Shown here: piece by piece, positions 1 through 5,425 of the stretch
How positions within the stretch are numbered: the first letter of the stretch is position 1
Layout of the letters: every line of letters starts with the position of its first letter
IMG/VR virus record: IMGVR_UViG_3300023176_000660
Location: 1-20,177 of that record
Origin: a virus
Strand: one strand, 5' to 3'
DNA: 20,177 nucleotides
Notes under the pieces: model-generated
What the model was told of the DNA's origin: nothing
Databases searched by the model: none
What the model saw: the letters and a program-made list of their open reading frames with translations, nothing else
Translations under genes and position numbers: made by a program

Positions 1-1
1 T

Positions 2-148
2 ATCCGGGATGATTATAAATTTCAAGGAGAACCTGCTATCGGAGTGCATATTTTAGCTTTTAGGTACGTAGGTACAGATAAAGAGGATAATTTAGCTAGT
101 TATAGATTTAAAAACCGTTACAAAGAGCTGTGGGAAAAGCACCAATAG
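2..148 (+). CDS. C-terminal end of an unknown gene (5' end outside window)
   Basis: Reading from base 2 there is an open frame of about 48 codons that ends in TAG at 146-148. It is the tail of a gene that begins before the window. The fragment is mixed alpha/beta in character, with a hydrophobic strand (GVHILAFRYVG) followed by a charged tail ending in RYKELWEKHQ. I do not recognise the family. It overlaps the start of the next gene by 19 bases, which suggests translational coupling and co-transcription with the radical SAM gene. Because only the tail is visible, no function can be given. Confidence 0.6.
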   Translation: MRDDYKFQGEPAIGVHILAFRYVGTDKEDNLASYRFKNRYKELWEKHQ

Positions 149-1149
149 ATCTTCAGAATAAACTATTCTACCATCCGGAAAAACTTCAAGAATTTTTTAA
201 ATCCGGAAATACCACTCCTGTAACTTGGGAGTTGGATCCTACTAATAGATGTAATCATAACTGTATTGGATGTTATGCAGCCGGAGCTGGAGGAAGGACT
301 AATGATGACTCTCTAACTTGGGAACAGGCAAAATCTTATGTTGATCAAGTTTACGATCTAGGAGCTAAAGCAATTAACCTAACTGGAGGCGGGGATCCTA
401 TGGTTAATAAGATAACTCCTAAACTAATACAGTATATCAAGTCTTTAGGTATGGATGTCGGTATGATTACTAACGGTACTATATTTACTGATGAGTCTAT
501 AGATGTAGTAGTTCAAAACTGTACCTGGGTTAGAATTAGCATGGATGGAGGTACTCCTGAAGTCTATACTGAGATTAGGAAAGTTCCTGAAAGGCATTTC
601 TATCTTGCTTTTGAGAATATGAAAAAACTCGCCAAGAGGAAGCAGGAACTTAACTCTAATATTACAATCGGTTCAGGTTTCTTAACAAGCACTCTCACTG
701 TTCCTTCTTTAGTTACTTACGCTGAGTTATGTAAAGAAGCAGGTATTGATTATATTCAAATAAGACCTTTCCACGGAGATTATACTATACCTTATAACAT
801 AGAAGAGACTCTGGCTCTGGAGGATTCTAATTTTAAGATTCACTACTCTAAGAATAAGTACGAGGAGGGTTATAAGAAAAAATACCCTAAATGTCTTGCC
901 CAAACTTTTAGCGGGGTTATTAACGTTCATTCAGTATACCTCTGCTGTCATTTTAGAGGAGTAGAAACTAAGAAGCTCGGTGATCTGAGAGAAAAGACTT
1001 TGCTTGAAATATGGGCAGGTAGAAAGAGAATGATTGTATTGGAGGAGTTAAATCTTGATAAATGTATTGCCCACTGCCGTTTAGATCTAGTAAATAGACA
1101 GTTGCAGGATATGTTAGATTCTGTACCGGATCATGTAAATTTTATATAG
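130..1149 (+). CDS. Radical SAM / SPASM-type iron-sulfur enzyme
   Basis: The 339-residue protein has the canonical radical SAM cluster motif CX3CX2C (C41, C45, C48, in RCNHNCIGCY), followed by a TGGGDP glycine-rich motif at 85-90 that fits the SAM-binding GGE-type motif. A C-terminal region carries extra cysteines (C255, C272, C273, C312, C316) around a GDLREKTLLEIW segment near 284-294, typical of SPASM/twitch domains that bind auxiliary Fe-S clusters. Such enzymes cleave S-adenosylmethionine to a 5'-deoxyadenosyl radical and modify peptides, sugars or other small substrates; the substrate here cannot be told. GTG at 130 is the only usable start after the in-frame stop at 109-111, and it lies inside the end of the preceding gene. 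The C-terminus ends in DHVNFI, an ending I recall, unverified, from some bacterial SPASM proteins. Confidence 0.88.
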   Translation: MGKAPIDLQNKLFYHPEKLQEFFKSGNTTPVTWELDPTNRCNHNCIGCYAAGAGGRTNDDSLTWEQAKSYVDQVYDLGAKAINLTGGGDPMVNKITPKLIQYIKSLGMDVGMITNGTIFTDESIDVVVQNCTWVRISMDGGTPEVYTEIRKVPERHFYLAFENMKKLAKRKQELNSNITIGSGFLTSTLTVPSLVTYAELCKEAGIDYIQIRPFHGDYTIPYNIEETLALEDSNFKIHYSKNKYEEGYKKKYPKCLAQTFSGVINVHSVYLCCHFRGVETKKLGDLREKTLLEIWAGRKRMIVLEELNLDKCIAHCRLDLVNRQLQDMLDSVPDHVNFI

Positions 1150-1175
1150 AAGTAGTAATAACTCTTATACCCTCT

Positions 1176-1185
1176 TATATTTATA
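1176..1185 (+). promoter_or_regulatory. AT-rich start-proximal box TATATTTATA
   Basis: This TATATTTATA element ends only 3 bases before the GTG start at 1189. It belongs to a family of similar boxes found before several other starts in the window. It fits TAnnTTTA, close to the Bacteroidota -7 box TAnnTTTG, but its closeness to the start means a transcript from it would be nearly leaderless. The promoter role is inferred. Confidence 0.35.
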
Positions 1186-1188
1186 TAT

Positions 1189-1638
1189 GTGGGAATAGAT
1201 CCTAATAACGTATTTGGACTGTTCGGAGATACTTCCGGATCCTCAGATTCTTTTGAAAAAGAGCCGGGAAGGATTGAGATCTCAGAGCATCCATTAATTC
1301 TAGTAGGGATGTTTACCCGTATGGTTCTTAGAGGGGAAGAGGTTAATAAAGATATAATGAAGTTCTTTCAAGAGATTGAACGTAAGGTAACTGCTTCAGA
1401 ACAAGAACACTTTAATAAGTTTATGATTTATAACCGGGCATTATCTTTTTTAGCCCAAATTAATCTTGATGATCCTTTACATGTTGAAGTACTTTTAGAT
1501 AAGACCGGAGAGGATTTCTTACAGGCTTGTAATGTGACTATTGAGTTCTTTACCGAACGAGAAGAGTATGAAAAGTGTGCATTTATAAAGAAATTTCAAG
1601 ATTTTATAAAATTTTCTCAAAATAAGTTGCCTTTATAG
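1189..1638 (+). CDS. Unknown 149-residue phage protein
   Basis: I do not recognise this family. The first 30 residues are Gly/Ser/Asp-rich and probably flexible (GLFGDTSGSSDSF). The rest is predicted by eye to be mostly helical and acidic. A C-terminal stretch (EREEYEKCAFIKKFQDFI, about 124-141) resembles the helical hairpin pattern of UVR-type motifs (E-YE-A-I-), but this is only a loose likeness. There is no signal peptide or membrane segment. GTG at 1189 is the only start downstream of the in-frame TAA at 1159-1161. An ATG two bases upstream (1187) is out of frame and hits TAG after three codons. The gene sits between the radical SAM gene and another small unknown gene. Confidence 0.7.
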   Translation: MGIDPNNVFGLFGDTSGSSDSFEKEPGRIEISEHPLILVGMFTRMVLRGEEVNKDIMKFFQEIERKVTASEQEHFNKFMIYNRALSFLAQINLDDPLHVEVLLDKTGEDFLQACNVTIEFFTEREEYEKCAFIKKFQDFIKFSQNKLPL

Positions 1639-1642
1639 TTTT

Positions 1643-1681
1643 CCGTGAGTATCTTAATATCACGGGGGTTTGATAAAACCC
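1643..1681 (+). other. Two back-to-back RNA hairpins in an intergenic gap
   Basis: Two perfect inverted repeats abut each other here. The first has arms CCGTGA (1643-1648) and TCACGG (1660-1665), and the stem can extend by TAT/ATA around a CTTA loop with one bulged G. The second has arms GGGTTT (1666-1671) and AAACCC (1676-1681) around a GATA tetraloop. No T-run follows, so this does not look like a simple intrinsic terminator. It may be an RNA processing, mRNA-stability or translation-control element for the gene at 1707. The fold is seen in the sequence; the role is inferred. Confidence 0.55.
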
Positions 1682-1706
1682 AAAGATAAAACAAGACATA
1701 AAAACT

Positions 1707-1904
1707 ATGAGATATAGAGATATTATAATTAACAATGTAGATGTATTAGAGAGTCAATTAAAGACTTTAAGACGTATGGTACAGAGGGGGGAGTCAATAA
1801 AGGAATTTATAGCTACCTTAGATCAAGCAGATGAACGTTTAGAGAAAGTTAAATCTTACGTTCAACTTGAACCTAAAAGTCCTAACGAAGTAGGTGGCAA
1901 TTAA
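1707..1904 (+). CDS. Small helical protein, unknown function
   Basis: This 65-residue protein is predicted to be one or two long helices with heptad-like spacing of hydrophobic residues (VDVLESQLKTLRRMV, then ADERLEKVKSYVQL), so it could form a coiled coil. The last dozen residues are polar and probably disordered. There is no signal peptide and no known motif. The start ATG at 1707 follows an A-rich leader (ataaaaact) with no Shine-Dalgarno. It lies between the double hairpin upstream and the HD-domain gene downstream. I do not recognise the family. Confidence 0.6.
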   Translation: MRYRDIIINNVDVLESQLKTLRRMVQRGESIKEFIATLDQADERLEKVKSYVQLEPKSPNEVGGN

Positions 1905-1913
1905 CCGTTTTCG

Positions 1914-1928
1914 TTCGTATATTTAGAC
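1914..1928 (+). promoter_or_regulatory. Start-proximal box, TTCGTATnTTTAnAC type
   Basis: The sequence TTCGTATATTTAGAC lies directly before the ATG at 1930. Thirteen of its 15 bases match the element at 19378-19392 before the primase gene. The inner TATATTTA resembles a Bacteroidota -7 box with A in place of the final G. No convincing -33 element was found. A promoter function is inferred. Confidence 0.4.
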
Positions 1929-1929
1929 T

Positions 1930-2712
1930 ATGAACCTTACAGCAGAACAAATTCAAGAAAATTGGAATGAGTTTCTCTCAAACATTGAGACTCGTATTTC
2001 CGATCCTCGTAAACAGGCCCTTCTAGATTTTTACAAGACTAACGAAGAACGTTTTGTCTTAATGCCTGCCGCTCACACTACCAAGTTTCATAACTGTTTC
2101 CCTGGAGGATATGTAGAGCATGTTAACCGTGTTGTACGCTGTGCTTTAGCTCAATGTAATCTCTGGGAGAGTATGGGTTGTGATATGACTACTTTTACTA
2201 AAGAGGAACTTGTCTTTGCTGCTATTAACCATGATTTAGGTAAGGTTGGAGATTCATCAAACAATCTCTATATACCTTCCCAGGATGATTGGAGAAAAAG
2301 AAATTTAGGAGAACTCTATACGTTTAACGGGGAAGTAGGGTTCATGACAATCCCTGATCGTTCTCTTTTCCTTCTACAAGAAGCCGGTATTCGTTACACT
2401 CTTAACGAAATGCTAGCTATCAGAACTCATGACGGACTATATGATGATGCTAATAAGCCTTATCTAATATCCAGAATTCCAGAAAGTAAGCCTAAATCTG
2501 CCATTGTTTATATCTTACACCAGGCAGACTTGATGGCAGCCGTTATTGAGACTCAGAGAGGAAAAGAGGACGCTCCTAAATCTAAAAACTTTAAAATGGA
2601 GAAGAAAGCCTCAAGCCCGGTAACACATCAGCAGAAAGCTAAAAATAAAGCTTTAAGCAATGTTAAGTCCGAAGGTTTGAAAAACGTAATGGATAATTTC
2701 TTTAACGACTAA
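1930..2712 (+). CDS. HD-domain metal-dependent phosphohydrolase
   Basis: The 260-residue protein shows the ordered metal ligands of the HD superfamily: H64 (GGYVEH), the HD doublet H101-D102 (NHDLGK), H167 (THDG) and D200 (HQAD). HD enzymes hydrolyse phosphoester bonds of nucleotides or nucleic acids using divalent metals; the arrangement is loosely like that of YhaM-type 3'-5' exoribonucleases or phage nucleotidases, and the substrate is not evident. The catalytic domain spans about 45-205. A lysine-rich, probably disordered linker (about 212-248) follows, and the protein ends in a hydrophobic tail, GLKNVMDNFFND, that could be a protein-docking peptide. ATG 1930 follows a conserved upstream box rather than a Shine-Dalgarno. 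It lies 3 bases before the next gene. Confidence 0.85.
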   Translation: MNLTAEQIQENWNEFLSNIETRISDPRKQALLDFYKTNEERFVLMPAAHTTKFHNCFPGGYVEHVNRVVRCALAQCNLWESMGCDMTTFTKEELVFAAINHDLGKVGDSSNNLYIPSQDDWRKRNLGELYTFNGEVGFMTIPDRSLFLLQEAGIRYTLNEMLAIRTHDGLYDDANKPYLISRIPESKPKSAIVYILHQADLMAAVIETQRGKEDAPKSKNFKMEKKASSPVTHQQKAKNKALSNVKSEGLKNVMDNFFND

Positions 2713-2715
2713 AAA

Positions 2716-3030
2716 ATGCTTATAGCAATTATAATACTTTCTACAACGACGTTGGTTCTAGGTTTCACAACTTGGAACCTTCTTCGTAAGAATGAAAGAC
2801 AGGAAGACGTCCTAGCTAGTTACCTAAGCTACATGGACTCTCTATCAAAGATCATAGAACATTCAGCTACCAGACTTAATAAAATAGATGAGAAAGGTAC
2901 TTTTAAATCTGATGATGAAATCGGATGGTTCTTTGAGCAGGTTCTAAACATACAATCAAGGTTAAACAATTTTAGATTAATTAACACCGAAGATGGAACC
3001 GCAAAAGAAAAAGAGGAGACCGAAAAGTAA
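2716..3030 (+). CDS. Small membrane-anchored protein, unknown function
   Basis: The 104-residue protein begins with an uncleaved-looking membrane segment (about 2-22: LIAIIILSTTTLVLGFTTW), then a basic RKNER, suggesting an N-out/C-in anchor with a cytoplasmic helical domain. A middle segment (DDEIGWFFEQVLNIQSRLNN, about 66-85) looks like a conserved amphipathic helix, and the end is charged (KEKEETEK). Its 3' end overlaps the sigma-factor gene by 38 bases in another frame, so the two are translationally coupled. The start ATG follows an A-run just 3 bases after the HD gene. Small proteins of this layout are, as I recall, common beside gp55 homologues in T4-like phages. The function is unknown. 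Confidence 0.7.
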   Translation: MLIAIIILSTTTLVLGFTTWNLLRKNERQEDVLASYLSYMDSLSKIIEHSATRLNKIDEKGTFKSDDEIGWFFEQVLNIQSRLNNFRLINTEDGTAKEKEETEK

Positions 3031-3679
3031 AAATTACTTTACCTCAGATACAGAAGACGCTATTATTAGATATAATAACGAACCAGATCCAGAAGTTCGT
3101 AGTAAGATTTATAGGGAGGAGTTAGACTATCCCTTTTTTAAATTAACACAAAACCTAATTCACACCTTTAAATTCTATTACACAGAAGAATCTAATCTAG
3201 AGGATTTACAGCATGAAGTGGTAACTTTCCTACTAAGTAAATTACATCTATTTGATCCCTCTAAAGGAGCAAAGGCTTATTCATACTTTGGAACAGTAGC
3301 CAAGCGTTATCTCATAGCTTCTAACGAAAAGAACTATAAGAAGAGAATGCAGATGCTTTCCCTAGATAGTATCTCAAGAGAGGAAGAAGGAGAATGGACT
3401 CATGGTGAACTACCTGATATGTCTCAAGAAGATCAAGGAGCAGTAGCATCACACCACGTTGATGAACTATCAGACTTCCTAGACGTGTATGTTGAGTTCT
3501 GTACAAAAAACATCTTTAACATATTCCCTAAAGAAGAAGATGCCCAGATTGCTGATGCAATCCTTGAATTATTTAGAAAAAGAGAAAGTATCTCAATCTT
3601 CAATAAGAAAGCCCTATACATCTATATCCGTGAAATGGTAGACGTTAAAACACCAAAAATTACTAAAGTAGCTAATTAA
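2993..3679 (+). CDS. 55: Late-transcription RNA polymerase sigma factor, T4 gp55-like (possibly truncated)
   Basis: The 228-residue product resembles T4-superfamily gp55, the sigma-family subunit that directs host RNA polymerase to late promoters. A lysine-rich N-terminus leads into KNYFTSDTEDAIIRYNNE (13-30). A sigma region 2-like core follows (about 40-110), including HEVVTFLLSKLHLFDPSKG and AYSYFGTVAKRYLI. The central part (about 128-160) is acidic and variable. The C-terminal helical segment (IFNKKALYIYIREM) ends abruptly at TPKITKVAN. The frame continues past the TAA at 3677-3679 with plausible protein sequence for 22 more codons, so the annotated end may be a nonsense mutation, a readthrough stop or an error. 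ATG 2993 lies inside the preceding gene. Confidence 0.88.
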   Translation: MEPQKKKRRPKSKNYFTSDTEDAIIRYNNEPDPEVRSKIYREELDYPFFKLTQNLIHTFKFYYTEESNLEDLQHEVVTFLLSKLHLFDPSKGAKAYSYFGTVAKRYLIASNEKNYKKRMQMLSLDSISREEEGEWTHGELPDMSQEDQGAVASHHVDELSDFLDVYVEFCTKNIFNIFPKEEDAQIADAILELFRKRESISIFNKKALYIYIREMVDVKTPKITKVAN

Positions 3680-3748
3680 TTAGGGGATATCTACAAAAAA
3701 CACTATTTACATTACCTAGATCACGGTTATGTAGAATTCAGAATCTAA
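3680..3748 (+). other. In-frame coding-like extension after the gp55 stop
   Basis: In the gp55 frame, 22 sense codons follow the TAA at 3677-3679 before a second TAA at 3746-3748. They encode LGDIYKKHYLHYLDHGYVEF plus Arg-Ile, which reads like the amphipathic C-terminal end of a protein rather than random intergenic DNA. A single change of the internal TAA (for example to CAA, AAA or GAA) would give a 251-residue protein. With the extension, the gap to the next gene shrinks to 31 bases, similar to other gaps here. The stop sits inside a perfect 12-base palindrome, CTAATTAATTAG (3672-3683). Confidence 0.55.
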
Positions 3749-3752
3749 GTGG

Positions 3753-3767
3753 ATTCTATTTATAAAA
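3753..3767 (+). promoter_or_regulatory. Candidate late promoter, 15-mer ATTCTATTTATAAAA
   Basis: This exact 15-mer recurs at 9861-9875. Both copies lie before a gene of the tail module, ending 12 and 11 bases before the ATG. It contains TATTTATAAAA, close to the T4 late consensus TATAAATA. Since the phage encodes a gp55-like sigma just upstream, a late promoter is the natural reading. It overlaps the downstream arm of a short inverted repeat (AGAATC 3740-3745, GATTCT 3752-3757). Function is inferred. Confidence 0.5.
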
Positions 3768-3779
3768 AATAGACCCTTT

Positions 3780-4151
3780 ATGAGCTTAGAAAAGATTATA
3801 TTTAAAGAAAAGCGTTACTCCGAACTTTTAGAGGAGATCTACGATAATCAAAAAAGAAAAGAAAAGCAGATATCGGGATTAATATCCGAACTACGTCCTT
3901 TGATTCAAGATACCGGTGATGCAACCATCATCGTTCCTTTGATTAAGGAGTATATGGAGATAGGAGTTAAGAATGACGAACAGTTAATCAAGGTAGCGAC
4001 TATCCTTCAAAGAGTATTTCAGAACCAGGATTCAGGAGCTGAAGGCTTCGGTATTTCTGATGAAGAAAGAGAACAGCTTTTAAGAGAAATTGACAATATT
4101 CAGAACAGTCAAGAACCACCAAAACAACTTCCAGAAGGAGATAAAGAATAA
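3780..4151 (+). CDS. Helical protein opening the tail gene cluster, unknown function
   Basis: The 123-residue protein is acidic and predicted to be nearly all helical. A charged coiled-coil-like N-terminus (YSELLEEIYDNQKRKEKQIS, about 13-32) precedes a segment (about 46-80) containing DATIIVPLIKEYMEIGVKND and VATILQRVFQ. The C-terminal 25 residues are Gln/Pro/Glu-rich and likely disordered. There is no signal peptide or enzyme motif. It is the first gene behind a candidate late promoter and ends 2 bases before the spike gene, so it is probably expressed with the baseplate genes as a structural or assembly protein. A role as a transcription co-factor like T4 gp33 (similar size) is possible, but nothing in the sequence shows it. 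Confidence 0.65.
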   Translation: MSLEKIIFKEKRYSELLEEIYDNQKRKEKQISGLISELRPLIQDTGDATIIVPLIKEYMEIGVKNDEQLIKVATILQRVFQNQDSGAEGFGISDEEREQLLREIDNIQNSQEPPKQLPEGDKE

Positions 4152-4153
4152 TA

Positions 4154-5425
4154 ATGGCCAGCTCTTTAAACTTAGAACCCGTTCGTGTACTTGCAGTTAT
4201 CTTAGATGATAAAGAGTATCCTGAGTTATTTAAAAAACACGGAGAATGGGCTTCTATCGGCGGTATTATATTTGAATTCGTAAAACAACCTACTAAAGAT
4301 AAAAACCTACTCAACAAACAATTTGCCGCACCTTTATATTCCAATATAAAACACCTACCAGTTGAGCATGAAATAGTACTAGTAGTACAAAGCTCAGACT
4401 CAGGTATATTAGATAACCTCAACTCCTTTAGTTACTACTACCTACCCCCAACTAACGTGTGGGCTAATAGTCACCATAACGCTGTACCAGATCAAATCTT
4501 CGCAATACCTGGAGAAGGTGATGGACTACCTGATAGAAGTAGGTCTGATTATGTTACTGTAGGTGATAAAGTTGTACGTCAAATAGATACTAACGGTACA
4601 GAAATTTTTAAACCAGGAGATCCTTTTACTGAATTTCCATACATCTCAACATTAACACCTTACCCAGGAGACCTAATACTAGAAGGACGTTGGGGAAATA
4701 GTTTAAGGTTTAGCAGTACTAATTCAGATTATGGTTTAGGTAGAAACTGGGGAAACTACTTAAGTACTAACCCTCCAATCACAATCTTGAGAAATGGAGT
4801 AGAACCTAATTTAGGAGAGACTAAACCAGTATGGGAGACAGTATCAGAAGATATAAATAAAGACTACTCTTCTATATATTTAACCTCAGAACAAAAAATC
4901 CCATTAAAACCTTCTGCATTCAGAACAACCTCTTTTGAAGAAAACAAAACACCTATATCTATACCAGAATTTAGAAACCCACAAATAATCCTATCTTCAG
5001 ACAGGTTAGTATTTAATGCAAGTCAAGATTCTATACTAAATTGTGCTAATAAAACCTTTACAGTAACTTCTAATGAATCTATAAATCTACAAACGAAAAA
5101 AACCGTAGTAGAGAGTCAAGAAGTACTACTAGGTTCTAAAGATGCAGAAGAGAGATTAATAAAAGGGGATACTTTTGTTAAAGAGATGCTTTCCTTTTTA
5201 AATGCAATGAAACAAGTTCAAAGAGCTTTAGGAACCGCAACAGTACCGTCCACAGATCCGTTAACCGGATTACCCGTTAATATACCTATTGAATCCTTAG
5301 TAGAAGTAAGTACGATGTTTGGAGCTTCCATAGATAAATTTGCAAACGTATTAGGTAAAGTAAGAGGACCTATGGCAGAAGTTTCTGATTCTACAGTCTT
5401 ATCTAACACCACTAAAACACAGTAA
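4154..5425 (+). CDS. 5: Baseplate central hub/spike protein, gp5-like without lysozyme
   Basis: The 423-residue protein looks like the hub/spike of T4-like baseplates. The N-terminal 80 residues are beta-rich (VRVLAVILDDKEYPELF) and may form the OB-fold. A signature segment GRWGNSLRFSSTN (about 178-190), then PPITILRNG and SSIYLTSEQKIPL (near 238), matches the pattern I associate with gp5-like proteins of marine T4-like phages. From about 278 to 345 the sequence is short alternating strands (IILSSDRLVFNASQDSILNC), as in the triangular beta-helix of gp5 and VgrG spikes. No lysozyme domain is visible, unlike T4 gp5. The last 75 residues are helical. A GGAG about 12 bases upstream of the ATG may serve as a weak ribosome site. 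The family assignment is from memory of patterns, not a search. Confidence 0.68.
   Translation: MASSLNLEPVRVLAVILDDKEYPELFKKHGEWASIGGIIFEFVKQPTKDKNLLNKQFAAPLYSNIKHLPVEHEIVLVVQSSDSGILDNLNSFSYYYLPPTNVWANSHHNAVPDQIFAIPGEGDGLPDRSRSDYVTVGDKVVRQIDTNGTEIFKPGDPFTEFPYISTLTPYPGDLILEGRWGNSLRFSSTNSDYGLGRNWGNYLSTNPPITILRNGVEPNLGETKPVWETVSEDINKDYSSIYLTSEQKIPLKPSAFRTTSFEENKTPISIPEFRNPQIILSSDRLVFNASQDSILNCANKTFTVTSNESINLQTKKTVVESQEVLLGSKDAEERLIKGDTFVKEMLSFLNAMKQVQRALGTATVPSTDPLTGLPVNIPIESLVEVSTMFGASIDKFANVLGKVRGPMAEVSDSTVLSNTTKTQ

Noticed and set aside
1187-1198. ATG at 1187 as the start of the 149-residue gene
   Set aside because: It is in another frame and reaches TAG after three codons; the GTG at 1189 is the usable start.
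3740-3757. Inverted repeat AGAATC/GATTCT as a terminator after gp55
   Set aside because: The stem is only six mostly A/T pairs and no T-run follows directly. It overlaps the promoter-like 15-mer and the end of the coding-like extension.
4376-4388. Inverted repeat GTACTA-G-TAGTAC
   Set aside because: It is inside a coding gene and explained by codon choice for a Val/Leu-rich strand; no partner signal is nearby.
4000-4422. 140-codon open frame on the - strand
   Set aside because: It lies antisense across the ends of two well-supported + strand genes, has no motif, and all other genes here are on the + strand.
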